Below are positions 34,400-44,300 of a stretch of 64,000 nucleotides of DNA, piece by piece; position 1 is the stretch's first letter, and every line of letters begins with the position of its first letter. The DNA comes from Rhizobium sp. 18055 (GTDB lineage Bacteria > Pseudomonadota > Alphaproteobacteria > Rhizobiales > Rhizobiaceae). Made by a program: the position numbers and the translations under genes. The notes under the pieces were generated by a model. That model searched no databases. It was given only the letters and a program-made list of their open reading frames with translations, and was not told the DNA's origin. The stretch is taken from assembly GCF_902706285.1 (NCBI RefSeq), contig NZ_CACSKD010000015.1, positions 62,001-126,000 of the forward strand, written 5' to 3'.

Positions 34400-35629
34400 A
34401 TGGACGAGACACTACTTCTGACCTTTAATGCCGGCTCTTCAACCGTAAAAATCGGCATTTTCCAAGTTACGGAGCAGGGTCCGGTCCATCTGGGAAAGGC
34501 GGCCATCGATCTCGCAGCCGTAGCTCTCACCCTGGTCCTGCGAAAAGGTCTGGAAGGTTTCAACATTCCGCTGTCTCAGCGCCCCGCCGATCTCGCCGGC
34601 CTGATCGACGAAGTGTTCGAGAAGACCAGTGCACATTTTGACCTCGATAGAATAATCGGCGCGGGCCATCGCATTGTACATGGCGGAGACGTGTTCACCG
34701 GTCCAGTTGCGCTGAACGACGAGACGATCGCGCAGATCGAAATGCTTGGCCAGCTTGCTCCGCTACATCAGCCACAGGCTCTTCGGCTGATTGCGGCCGT
34801 CAGAGACGCGCGTCCGGACCTATTTCAATCGGCTTCTTTCGATACTACGTTTCATGCATCTCAGCCTGACGTGGTCAGGCGCTTGGCAATCCCGCGCGTC
34901 TATTATGAACGCGGCATCAAGCGTTACGGTTTTCATGGCCTGTCCTATCAGTATGTGGTGCGCTCATTGCGGTCACAGGCACCAGAAGTGGCGGATGGCA
35001 AGGTGGTTATCGCGCATCTGGGGAGCGGCGCCAGTCTTTGCGGCGTTCATAACGGCGCTAGCCGGGATTCGAGCATGGGGTTTTCAACGCTTGATGGTAT
35101 TCCCATGGCGACCCGTCCGGGCTGGCTGGATCCTGGCGTCATTCTCCACTTGCTGGGGCCGGGCGAGAAATCGCTTCGTGAGATAGAAGATATTCTTTAC
35201 AACAAGTCGGGTTTGCTGGGTCTTTCGGGGATCAGCGGCGATGTCCGCGTCCTGATTGAAAACGACGCCGAGGAGGCAAGACAAGCACTCGAGCTGTTTA
35301 CGATACGTATCGCTGGCGAGATATGCCGACTCGCCTCGACGCTTGAAGGTCTTGATGCGGTGGTTTTCACGGCCGGGATCGGAGAACACCAACCTCTGAT
35401 ACGGGCGAGAGTTGCCGAGAGACTTTTGTGGTTGGGGTTTGCACTTGATCCCGAAGAGAACGCGACGAATGCCCTGAAGATCAGCACGGCGGCAAGTCGA
35501 GTAGCCGTTTATGTCATCCCGACCGACGAGGAACTAATGATCGCTGAAGAATGCCTGGCAGTTTTGCTTTCGACAGAAAACTTCAAGGAAATGATCGAGA
35601 TCACGGAAGACCGGCAAACCCGGGTCTAG
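34400..35629 (+). CDS. ackA: Acetate kinase
   Basis: The 409-residue enzyme has the family hallmarks: FNAGSSTVKIG at the N-terminus, the GHRIVHGGD motif (about 93-101), GFHGLSYQY (about 178), HLGSGASL (about 212) and the nucleotide-binding FTAGIGEH (about 330). It makes ATP and acetate from acetyl phosphate. The ATG has GAGAGG upstream. It is followed 15 bases later by the phosphoketolase start, so acetyl phosphate from phosphoketolase can yield ATP directly. Confidence 0.95.
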   Translation: MDETLLLTFNAGSSTVKIGIFQVTEQGPVHLGKAAIDLAAVALTLVLRKGLEGFNIPLSQRPADLAGLIDEVFEKTSAHFDLDRIIGAGHRIVHGGDVFTGPVALNDETIAQIEMLGQLAPLHQPQALRLIAAVRDARPDLFQSASFDTTFHASQPDVVRRLAIPRVYYERGIKRYGFHGLSYQYVVRSLRSQAPEVADGKVVIAHLGSGASLCGVHNGASRDSSMGFSTLDGIPMATRPGWLDPGVILHLLGPGEKSLREIEDILYNKSGLLGLSGISGDVRVLIENDAEEARQALELFTIRIAGEICRLASTLEGLDAVVFTAGIGEHQPLIRARVAERLLWLGFALDPEENATNALKISTAASRVAVYVIPTDEELMIAEECLAVLLSTENFKEMIEITEDRQTRV

Positions 35630-35644
35630 GTGGGGAGAAAAGGA

Positions 35645-38047
35645 ATGGCGGATATGCGGACAGAGACAGACACCAACATAGGGGCGACGACCGCGCGCGA
35701 ACTCGAGCTTCTGAACCGCTACTGGCGGGCCGCGAACTACCTCTCCGTCGGACAGATCTATCTGCTCGACAATCCGCTCCTGCGCGAGCCGCTCAAGGCC
35801 GAGCACATCAAGCCGCGCCTGCTCGGGCATTGGGGCACGACCCCGGGGCTGAACTTCATCTACGCCCATCTCAACCGCGTCATCCGCGCGCGCGACGCCG
35901 ACATGATCTATGTCTGCGGTCCCGGCCATGGCGGTCCGGGCATGGTCGCCAGCACTTACCTGGAGGGCACCTACAGCGAGATCTACCCGCATATTTCCGA
36001 AGACGCGGCGGGCATGCAGCGACTGTTCAAGCAGTTCTCCTTCCCCGGCGGCATTCCGAGTCATGCGGCGCCCGAGACGCCCGGCTCCATCCACGAAGGC
36101 GGCGAACTCGGTTATGCACTGGTGCACGCCTATGGCGCCGCCTTCGACAATCCGAACTTGGTCGTCGCTTGCGTTGTGGGTGACGGCGAGGCGGAAACCG
36201 GCCCGCTAGCAGCGAGTTGGCAGTCGAACAAGTTCATCAATCCCGCCCGCGACGGCGCCGTCCTGCCGATCCTGCACCTGAACGGTTACAAGATCGCCAA
36301 TCCGACGGTTCTTTCCCGCATCGGCAAAGAGGACCTGGACCATCTGTTCCGAGGTTACGGCTACGAACCTTTCCTCGTCGAAGGCCATGAACCGGATGAC
36401 ATGCATCAGCAGATGGCAGCCGTTCTGGATACGGTCTTTGACCGCATTCACGTCATTCTGCAGGCCGCGCGCAGCGGCGAACCTGTGGAAGGTTGCCCGC
36501 GCTGGCCGATGATCGTGCTCAGAAGCCCTAAAGGCTGGACAGGACCGAAGGAAGTGGACGGCAAGAAGGTCGAGGATTTCTGGCGCGCCCACCAGGTGCC
36601 GGTCGCCAATTGCCGCGAGGACGATAGCCACCGCAAGATCCTTGAGGACTGGATGCGCAGCTACGATCCCGAAGACCTTTTCGACGGCAACGGCCGCCTG
36701 AAAGAAGAGCTGCGTGCGCTTTCGCCCGGCGGCGATCGGCGCATGGGCGCCAATCCGCATGCCAATGGCGGGCTTCTGCGCAAGGAACTCGTGGTACCGT
36801 CCATCCGAGATCACGCAGTGCCAGTGACGGATCGCGGCGCGTTGATGGTGCAGACGACCGAAATCCTTGGCCGCTACCTGCGCGACATCCTTAAACTCAA
36901 CGATGCCAATTCCAATTTCCGCATCTTCGGGCCGGACGAGACGGAATCGAACCGCCTCGGTGCAGTCTTCGAAGTCACCGACCGCGTCTGGATGGAGAAG
37001 ATCGAGCCCTACGACGTGCATCTGTCCCGCGATGGCCGTGTGATGGAAGTGCTTTCCGAACATCTGTGCCAGGGCTGGCTGGAGGGCTACCTGCTGACGG
37101 GCCGGCACGGCTTCTTCTCCTGCTACGAAGCCTTCATCCACATTATCGATTCGATGTTCAACCAGCATGCCAAGTGGCTGAAGGTCTCGCGCGAACTGCC
37201 CTGGCGCAAGCCGGTATCCTCGCTCAACTACCTGCTCACCTCGCATGTCTGGCGGCAGGATCATAACGGCTTCAGCCACCAGGATCCGGGCTTCGTCGAT
37301 CTCGTCGCCAACAAGAAGGCGGATATCGTCCGCATCTACCTGCCGCCGGACGCCAACACCCTGCTCTGGATCGGCGACCATTGCCTGAAGACCTGGGACC
37401 GCATCAACGTCATCGTTGCCGGCAAGCAGCCGGAGCCGCAATGGCTGACGATGGACGAGGCGATCCAGCACTGCGAATCCGGTATCGGCATCTGGGAGTG
37501 GGCCGGGACCGAAGACAATGCTGTAGCGCCGGACGTCGTGATGGCTTGTGCCGGCGACGTGCCGACCATGGAAACCCTTGCGGCGGTGATGCTGCTGCGA
37601 GAAGCGCTTCCGGAACTGAAGATCCGGGTCGTCAACATCGTCGACCTGATGGCGTTGCAATCAGAGGACCAGCATCCGCATGGGCTGGACGACGAAGCTT
37701 TCGATCGGCTGTTCACCACCGACCGGCCGGTGATTTTCGCCTATCACGGCTATCCCTATCTCATCCACCGGCTGACCTATAAACGCGCAAACCATCGCAA
37801 CATCCATGTGCGGGGCTTCATCGAGGAAGGGACGACAACGACGCCATTCGACATGACGGTGTTGAACGAACTCGACCGCTTCCATCTCGCGATCGAGGCG
37901 ATTCAACGCGTTCCAGGTCTGGCAAAAAAAGCAAAACCCGCATTAGAGATGTTGGCAGCACGCCTGACCGAACACGATCGCTATATCCGGGAGTTCGGCG
38001 AGGACATGCCTGAAATTCGCGACTGGAAATGGACATCAAGGGCATAA
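35645..38047 (+). CDS. xfp: Phosphoketolase (xylulose-5-P/fructose-6-P)
   Basis: The 800-residue enzyme has the XFP family order: N-terminal thiamine diphosphate domain with GHGGPG (about 95) and the cofactor motif GDGEAETG (about 180), a middle pyrimidine-binding domain and a C-terminal domain. It splits xylulose 5-phosphate or fructose 6-phosphate with phosphate to acetyl phosphate plus a sugar phosphate. The ATG at 35645 has AAGGA upstream; a GTG at 35630 is in frame. By eye its third codon positions are richer in G and C than those of the neighbours, perhaps a sign of high expression or of transfer. Confidence 0.96.
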   Translation: MADMRTETDTNIGATTARELELLNRYWRAANYLSVGQIYLLDNPLLREPLKAEHIKPRLLGHWGTTPGLNFIYAHLNRVIRARDADMIYVCGPGHGGPGMVASTYLEGTYSEIYPHISEDAAGMQRLFKQFSFPGGIPSHAAPETPGSIHEGGELGYALVHAYGAAFDNPNLVVACVVGDGEAETGPLAASWQSNKFINPARDGAVLPILHLNGYKIANPTVLSRIGKEDLDHLFRGYGYEPFLVEGHEPDDMHQQMAAVLDTVFDRIHVILQAARSGEPVEGCPRWPMIVLRSPKGWTGPKEVDGKKVEDFWRAHQVPVANCREDDSHRKILEDWMRSYDPEDLFDGNGRLKEELRALSPGGDRRMGANPHANGGLLRKELVVPSIRDHAVPVTDRGALMVQTTEILGRYLRDILKLNDANSNFRIFGPDETESNRLGAVFEVTDRVWMEKIEPYDVHLSRDGRVMEVLSEHLCQGWLEGYLLTGRHGFFSCYEAFIHIIDSMFNQHAKWLKVSRELPWRKPVSSLNYLLTSHVWRQDHNGFSHQDPGFVDLVANKKADIVRIYLPPDANTLLWIGDHCLKTWDRINVIVAGKQPEPQWLTMDEAIQHCESGIGIWEWAGTEDNAVAPDVVMACAGDVPTMETLAAVMLLREALPELKIRVVNIVDLMALQSEDQHPHGLDDEAFDRLFTTDRPVIFAYHGYPYLIHRLTYKRANHRNIHVRGFIEEGTTTTPFDMTVLNELDRFHLAIEAIQRVPGLAKKAKPALEMLAARLTEHDRYIREFGEDMPEIRDWKWTSRA

Positions 38048-38114
38048 GCCAGTCACGGCAGAAAATGAATGGAGAGGCGATCACATCTGTCGTCTACAAC
38101 ATACGAGGTAGCAT

Positions 38115-38753
38115 ATGCTTGCGCAGGATCTGATGACGAAAAGCCCGGTTACCGTGAACGAGCAATCAAGTGTCAAACATGCCGTAGAACTGATGGTCAG
38201 ACATGGCATCAGCGGCCTGCCCGTTGTCAACGATGAGGGCGTCACAAGCGGCATGCTGACGGAAGGAGACATTCTCAAGCGCAGCGAGTTGAACCGGGCG
38301 CTTGTCGTTCCGGATAATCCAGATGACGATTTCTACAGGAGCTACGTCCAGGCGCACGCAACTATGGTTGCCGACTGCATGTCTCGTGATCTTGCCTCCG
38401 TGCCCCCGAGCGCCTCTCTGGCGCAGGTGGTCGGGCTCATGCGCAACAAAGGTGTAAAACGGCTCCCGGTGATCGACAATGGTACGCTTGTGGGAATTGT
38501 CAGCCGTAAAGATGTCTTCAAAGCGATCACGCCGTCACGCGAGAATGTGGCAAGTGGTGGCGACGCACTCCGGCTTGCGTTGTCGACCCGGCTGAGGTCG
38601 GAACTTGGAATCGACCTTGGTACTTTCGACTTGCGGATAAACGGCTCGCTCGCCGAGATCTCGGGCAACCCCTTCAGCGAATATCAGAGAAAGGCAATGC
38701 GAGTGGTTGCAGAGAGCATTTCCGGCCTGTCCGGCATAAAAATTGCGAACTAG
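38115..38753 (+). CDS. CBS domain pair plus BON-like domain protein
   Basis: The 212-residue protein has two CBS modules (about 5-60 and 88-140) and a C-terminal BON-like region (about 150-210). It is a relative of the protein encoded at 1058-1759, with the same MLTV/MLAQ-type opening and the SGLPVV and KRLPV(V/I) motifs. It follows the phosphoketolase gene by 67 bases and probably reports energy state to the same pathway. No FixK-type box lies directly upstream, so it likely depends on the operon promoter. Confidence 0.83.
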   Translation: MLAQDLMTKSPVTVNEQSSVKHAVELMVRHGISGLPVVNDEGVTSGMLTEGDILKRSELNRALVVPDNPDDDFYRSYVQAHATMVADCMSRDLASVPPSASLAQVVGLMRNKGVKRLPVIDNGTLVGIVSRKDVFKAITPSRENVASGGDALRLALSTRLRSELGIDLGTFDLRINGSLAEISGNPFSEYQRKAMRVVAESISGLSGIKIAN

Positions 38754-38768
38754 AAAATGGAATCGGAG

Positions 38769-38790
38769 CCTACGCCCAGTTGGGCGTAGG
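38769..38790. terminator. Hairpin between convergent genes
   Basis: CCTACGCCCA and TGGGCGTAGG form a near-perfect ten-base stem with a very short loop, placed between the CBS gene stop (38753) and the convergent membrane-protein stop (38802). There is no long T run, so termination on either strand is likely but not certain. Confidence 0.65.
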
Positions 38791-38801
38791 ACGTCTCGCG
38801 T

Positions 38802-39050
38802 TTAACCGGAGATAACGTCACCGGCCTGCCACTGCTTCTTACCCCAGTTACGCAGCCGCATGCGACGCGCCACGACACCTGCCAAAAGAGGTGCTATTGC
38901 GAAACTCAGGAGGACCACGACGGGTAACCAGACTTTGAGATTATCGGAAAAGGCGGGTATCATCAGCACGGCAACAATGCCTACCCCGAAAAGGATGGCA
39001 TTGATCAACATGCTGCAGACGATCTTCAACCATGTATCTGTGCTCAGCAT
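38802..39050 (-). CDS. Small two-helix membrane protein
   Basis: The 82-residue protein has two membrane helices (about 12-32 and 40-62) and a positively charged tail (RRMRLRNWGKKQW). I do not recognise its family. It is convergent with the CBS gene. A sequence with two mismatches to the FixK pattern lies at 39080-39093, too weak to count alone. Confidence 0.6.
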   Translation of the reverse strand: MLSTDTWLKIVCSMLINAILFGVGIVAVLMIPAFSDNLKVWLPVVVLLSFAIAPLLAGVVARRMRLRNWGKKQWQAGDVISG

Positions 39051-39212
39051 CTTCAGCTCCTTTTTGACCTGAAGCTAAACTGATCCAAATCCAGATCGTT
39101 CCCACGTGCCCACCGGGTGGACGCGTTCGCGGCTCTTTCCTCTTGGCTGACGCGCAAATAGGCGCCGCTGACCAGCGACGCCGATGCCATAATTCACCTG
39201 AAGCCCATCGCG

Positions 39213-39464
39213 CTATTCGGCCGCCTGTTGCCGTGCCAAAGTCTGGAAGATTGCATCCTTGAGCAACATCCGCGATTTGCGCATCTCGGTCATGTGGAGA
39301 TCATCGACCGGTTGAATATCTGTCTCAGCCAGGTGGATTTTATCGTTGATAGTCTCGTATTCCTCGCACTGGCGGGAAAAATGACGGTCTTCCTCGCGAA
39401 GGCGGCGCAGCAGCGCGAGACGCTCGGGGAATTCATCTGCCAGACGATGCGGGGTATTGGACAT
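39213..39464 (-). CDS. DUF465 (YdcH-like) family protein
   Basis: The 83-residue protein has the DUF465 pattern: LRREDRHFSRQCEEYETINDKIHLAE helix, then a turn, then the MRKSRMLLKDAIF helix. The family is a short helical hairpin, widespread in proteobacteria, with no firmly known role. It lies 43 bases after the universal stress gene on the same strand and may share its FixK-linked promoter. Confidence 0.8.
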   Translation of the reverse strand: MSNTPHRLADEFPERLALLRRLREEDRHFSRQCEEYETINDKIHLAETDIQPVDDLHMTEMRKSRMLLKDAIFQTLARQQAAE

Positions 39465-39507
39465 GGTTCACTCCTGTATGTGTCTAAAGGGGCGGGTCGC
39501 TCACGAT

Positions 39508-40344
39508 CTAACGAGCAAGCAGAACGGGAACGACTGCGCCCTCGAGCATATCGCGGGTCACGCCGCCGAAGATCCGCTCGCGAAGGCGAGAATGCCCGTA
39601 GGCGCCCATGACGATCAGGTCGGCGTCGATCGCGATCGCCTTCTCGTTGAGCACATCGGCAACTGATCGTCCGCCACTGGCAATGCGCTCCACCGAGACT
39701 TTCACGCCATGCCGGGCGAGAAACGTCGCAATATCAGCGCCGGGTTCTCCGCCGTTTAAGCCGTAAGATGCAGTGGGATCGACCATCGTCACCACCACTT
39801 CTTCCGCAGCCTTCATCATCTCCAAGGCCTCGCGGACGCCCCGACTGGCTTCGACGCTTGAATCCCAGGCAAGGACAATGTTGCGTGGCGAAAGGGTCGG
39901 TTCTTTTTTCTCAGGCACCACAAGGATTGGCTTGGGAGCGCTAAACAATGCGCCGTCGATCGCGCGGGCGCGCAACTCCGGATCCAGATTGAGATTGCGG
40001 CCGATCAGGACGATATCAGCATAGCGTGCCCGGGTGCCGATCTGATTGTCCGCCAAGGCAATTTCGGTCTGAAGGAGCTCCAGTTCGAAGGATATGCCGG
40101 TGGCAGCCAGGTACTCGCGTGCCTTCTTTTCGGCCTCGAGCAATTGGAGGCGGTCCTTGTCCCGTTCCTCCAGCCAGACGGTCGAGATCGCCCCCGCATA
40201 GGCTTCAACGGCGGGGGGTACGAACATCGAAACGAGAATGGCGACCAGATGGGCCCCCTCCTTCCGCGCAAAGGCTATGGCGGAACGGAGATCCTCTTCG
40301 GGCTGATGGACGCTAAGGATGCTTATGACAGTGCGATAAGACAT
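39508..40344 (-). CDS. Universal stress protein with two tandem Usp domains (FixK-site upstream)
   Basis: The 278-residue protein contains two Usp domains (about 1-140 and 150-278). The second carries the fuller ATP-binding motif GAYGHSRLRERIFGGVTRDML (about 250-270). The ATG at 40344 was chosen because GGAG lies eight bases upstream; a TTG at 40362 is the alternative. A perfect FixK-type palindrome is centred about 64 bases before this start, so induction at low oxygen is expected, as known for FNR/FixK-controlled stress proteins in other bacteria. Confidence 0.87.
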   Translation of the reverse strand: MSYRTVISILSVHQPEEDLRSAIAFARKEGAHLVAILVSMFVPPAVEAYAGAISTVWLEERDKDRLQLLEAEKKAREYLAATGISFELELLQTEIALADNQIGTRARYADIVLIGRNLNLDPELRARAIDGALFSAPKPILVVPEKKEPTLSPRNIVLAWDSSVEASRGVREALEMMKAAEEVVVTMVDPTASYGLNGGEPGADIATFLARHGVKVSVERIASGGRSVADVLNEKAIAIDADLIVMGAYGHSRLRERIFGGVTRDMLEGAVVPVLLAR

Positions 40345-40401
40345 ACGCGAGTTCTCCGACAATCTGAGTGGTGAGAATACGCATCAAAAAAGAAACGCGG
40401 T

Positions 40402-40415
40402 TTGATCCGAATCAA
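40402..40415. promoter_or_regulatory. FixK/FNR box TTGATCCGAATCAA
   Basis: The site matches TTGAT-N4-ATCAA exactly. Its centre is about 64 bases upstream of the universal stress protein ATG at 40344 on the minus strand. A receiver-domain gene also begins 147 bases away on the plus strand and could be affected. Confidence 0.75.
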
Positions 40416-40561
40416 ACAGGCACTCACATTTTCGAACAAGCCATGTTCGGCTCCTCAACCTCAAATGATTTCGGTCCGGAACAATATCCATTCGACAACG
40501 TTTGGAAGCTCACGTGTCCATTGCAGTTCAATGGCTGCGCAAAACCGGCTTCTGCGGTTGC

Positions 40562-40960
40562 ATGCTACCCACACGAGTGAGAAACTTCTTGTCTGAATTT
40601 TACAAACCGGTTGCCCTGGTTGTCGAGGATGAACCCCTTCTCGCACTCTACGCTGAAGATCTTTTGTGCGATCTCGGCTACGAGGTCCACCATGCCCACA
40701 ATGCCGATGTGGCGGTCCCCATGCTGCAGACCCTGAAAATCGATCTGCTCTTCACCGATATAGAAATGCCGGGTCGATGGAATGGTCTTGCTCTGGCGGT
40801 TCATGCCGCGACCGTGATGCCGGAAGTCCCGATCCTTGTGGTCTCCGGACGGCTCAAGCCCGCCCAAACAGAAATTCCGAGTTCTGCTTTGTTCTTTTCG
40901 AAGCCCTATGACGCATCTCACATCACTCAGGCGCTGCGGCTCTTCAGGAAACCCGCTTAG
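40562..40960 (+). CDS. Single-domain response regulator
   Basis: The protein (132 residues from the ATG at 40562) is a lone receiver domain. It has the acidic pair in VVEDEPLL, the phospho-acceptor Asp in LFTDIEMPG (about residue 60), Ser in VVSG and Lys in FSKPYD. All catalytic positions look intact, so phosphotransfer is likely. The start is uncertain; a TTG at 40502 and later codons are possible. It is convergent with the giant hybrid kinase, whose own receivers resemble it, so the kinase is a possible partner. Confidence 0.8.
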   Translation: MLPTRVRNFLSEFYKPVALVVEDEPLLALYAEDLLCDLGYEVHHAHNADVAVPMLQTLKIDLLFTDIEMPGRWNGLALAVHAATVMPEVPILVVSGRLKPAQTEIPSSALFFSKPYDASHITQALRLFRKPA

Positions 40961-41392
40961 TCATCGGCAGACTCTTCGAGGCATATCCTATCTTGCCGGG
41001 CATATCTATTGCGACAAGTGGCCCTTATCCCAAGTATGCTATTTGTTGGAGAGAGATGCGCAAAAGTTTACGGAATTCGGTTTGGTAAAGACGCACCAAA
41101 ATGCCCAATTGTGGTCAGACCGTTTGTGCCCGCGCCCAGCGCCTCTAGGGCCTCGTCGGCCGTCTGGAAATGCCACGTGTCCGCGTCTTGCCGCATTTGT
41201 CCCCCTTAGCGGTTTTTGTTCAGAAACGCCCTCTACATGCTCTCCACAAATATTCTGTTTGCCAGGGACAGGAACCCGTCCCAATGTCGGTCAGGCTCCG
41301 ACCCACTCTGCCACAATACGCAAATACCTCGAAGCGACTTTGATCCGGCGCAATCGTGGAGGGTCCATCTTTCCCTTTTTCATACGGCCGCG
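40961..41392. other. Intergenic stretch between convergent signalling genes
   Basis: I see no credible gene in these 432 bases. Frames crossing it are short or run into the kinase gene on the wrong strand. No terminator-like hairpin with a T run was found; the region may be eroded sequence. Confidence 0.5.
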
Positions 41393-44300
41393 TCAGCGCG
41401 TGACCGGCGATACGGCGTGCAGGACTTTTGTCATGGCCTCGACACTATATGGTTTCACGAGGATCTCGGTCATTCCGTTCCCCGGGAGAGTCGGCACGTT
41501 TGGATCACCCGTCGCGAAGATGACCGCGATATCGGACTTGATGCCACGAAGGATCCTTGCGAGTTCGATTCCGGACATGCCCGGCAGTCCGACATCGGTC
41601 AACAGGAGATCAAAACGATCGGCACTGAAGAGATCGAGCGCCGTTTTCGCGTCGCCGGCTTCGGTGACGGTATGTCCGAGTTCATCTAGCATATCGACCG
41701 TGTTCATGCGGATGAGGACATCATCTTCCACAAGCAGAATATCGAGGGGGACGGCAATCGCTGGGGTCTGGGTCGGGCGAGTCGATGGCGCTGAGCCTTG
41801 CGTGGCTTGTGTTCTCTGCTGTTGATTGGCAAGGACGTGCCGGATTTTACGAGCCATCGCTTCTCTCGTATATGGCTTTGACAAGAGCTCCACCCCAGGA
41901 TCCAGGCGACCGCCATGGACGATCGAATTTTCGGTGTAGCCCGACGTGAAGAGGACGGCAAGAGCCGGATCACGCTCGCGAGCGATGCTGGCGAGCTCCG
42001 GGCTTTTCAGCGGTCCAGGCATCACGACATCAGTAAACAGCAGATCCACATGAGCACCGCTCTCAAGTATGCTCAAGGCTGCGGAAGCGTCTTTTGCACT
42101 TAATATCTTGTATCCGAGGTCCGTCAGGAGCTCGACGGCTGTGGCGCGCACCGCCTCATCGTCTTCGGCAATCAGGATCGTTTCCGATCCGCCGACAATG
42201 TCAGCGGGAACCAGAACCGTGAAGACGTCCTCTTCGCGGTCCACGCGCGGGAAATAGAGCTTGATGCTCGTTCCCTGACCAGCTTCGCTGTAGATCTTGA
42301 TATGACCGCCGGACTGCTTGACGAAACCGTAGACCATCGAGAGACCCAAACCGGTCCCCTTCCCTTCAGGTTTGGTGGAGAAGAACGGCTCGAAGACCTT
42401 TTCCATGACATCCGGCGTCATGCCTGTTCCGGTATCCGATACCGCCAGCATGACATATTGCCCCGGCGCAACCTCGGGATTGCCCTTCACGTATTCGCGA
42501 TCGAGCACTGCATTACGAACCTCGATCGTGAGTTTTCCCGCTCCGTCCATGGCATCGCGTGCGTTAATGGAGAGGTTGAGCAACGCGTTTTCGATTTGCG
42601 TGGGATCGACCTGGACGTTCCAGAGATCCGGGTAGACCATGGTTTCGATTTCCACGGCCTCACCCAGAGTCCGCTTGAGCATGTCGTCCATGGCAGAAAC
42701 CTGCCTGCCGAAATTGATGACTTTCGGCTCCAGTGGCTGGCGGCGACCAAATGAGAGCAGCTGGCTGGCGAGCTTGGCTCCGCGGTCGATACCTTGGAGC
42801 GCGTTTGCAATTCGACGCTCTGCCTTGAGGTCACCGACGAGATCTTTTTTCAGAAGCTGGAGATTCCCCGAAACGACCTGCATCAGGTTGTTGAAGTCGT
42901 GAGCAACGCCGCCGGTCAGATTGCCGATAGATTCCATTTTTTGTGCCTGTTGCAATGCAAGTTCAGTGGTCCGAAGTGCTTCAGCCGCTTCCTTTTCCGC
43001 TGTGATATCGCGACCGACAGCATGGATCAGCCGACCGTCCGGTACTGCAGTCCACGAGATGTCCCTGTAGAAACCGTCTTCCGCTCGGTACCGGTTGACA
43101 AAATTCAGTGTCCGAGCGCCCTGCGCAAGTTTTTCGAGTTCGTCCAGCGTGGCCCGCCTATCGTCTGGGTGCACGAAGTCCATGAATGATTTGCCGAGCA
43201 GCCATCGTTCCGTTTGGCCGAGAAGCAATAGGAATGCAGGGTTGGCAGCTGTGACGACGCCGTTGACATCAGCGACCAGCATGATCTCCGTCGATAGGCG
43301 CCACATGCGGTCACGGTCTGCCGTTCGGTCTTCCACTTGGCTGGCAAGATCGTTCGTCAGGTCGGCAAGCGCTTCACGGGTCGCCCGCAATTCATCGACA
43401 TCGGTATTTGTACCGATCCAGCGGAAAATCCGTCCCTCGCCGTCGCGGATCGGAACTGCGCGGACAAGGTGCCATCGAAAGACACCGTCATGTCGGCGTA
43501 GGCGAAATTCGGTCTCGTAGACCGCTCCACTTTGCAGGGCCTCGAGCCAGTGGGAGGTGACCGATCCGAGGTCGTCGGGGTGGACCATCGCTGTCCAGCC
43601 ATTGCCAACAAGCTCCCCTTCCACCAAGCCGCTATAGGCATAGATCCGCTCGTTGAACCAATCGAGCTGGCCATCGGCAGCAGCTGTCCAGACATGGTTC
43701 GGCAGTGCCTGCGCCAGGCCCTTGAACCGCTCTTCGCTTTCGCGCAAGGCACGCTCATTGTTGACACGGTCTGTGACGTCCTGAACGACGCCGACCAGCC
43801 GCGCGGGTTTTTCCGTCGTACCTCCTTCGAATTCCGCCTTCCGGGCGATGTAACGAAGGGCGCCGTCACCAGCGCGATGGATGCGGTACTGGACATCGAG
43901 CTGCGCTTCTTCGGTGGATCGGGTTTGCGCCGATGACCTGATGTGCCGATCTTCGGGAAGGACGCAGGTCTCTATCAGCGCAACCGGCAGGCGCTCGGCT
44001 TCTGGCACGCCGAATATCCGGCAAAATTCCGGGCTGACATGCACGACATCGCTTTTCAGGTCGATGCTGAATACGCCGACGCCACCGACCTCTTGCGCTC
44101 GATGCAGGAGCGCTTCCGATTCCTTGAGCTTCTTGTTTGCCTGGTGCTCTGAGGTCCTGTCGCGCAAGACCTTAACAAAACCGATCAGAGAGCCGCTATC
44201 ATCCTGGAGCGGCGACATCTCGCCGCTTGCCCAGAACTCCTCGCCATTTTTACGGATATGCCAGCGTTCGTCGTTGGCGGCGCCGTGCTTCAGCGCCAAG

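Noticed and set aside
36206..37660. 484-codon minus-strand frame inside the phosphoketolase gene
   Set aside because: It mirrors codon bias of the strong plus-strand gene; there is no start signal and no domain.
39080..39093. CTGATCCAAATCCA before the small membrane protein gene as a FixK site
   Set aside because: Two of eight key bases differ; too weak without other support.
41340..41353. TTGATCCGGCGCAA as a FixK site
   Set aside because: One key base differs and no gene start lies nearby, as the flanking genes converge.
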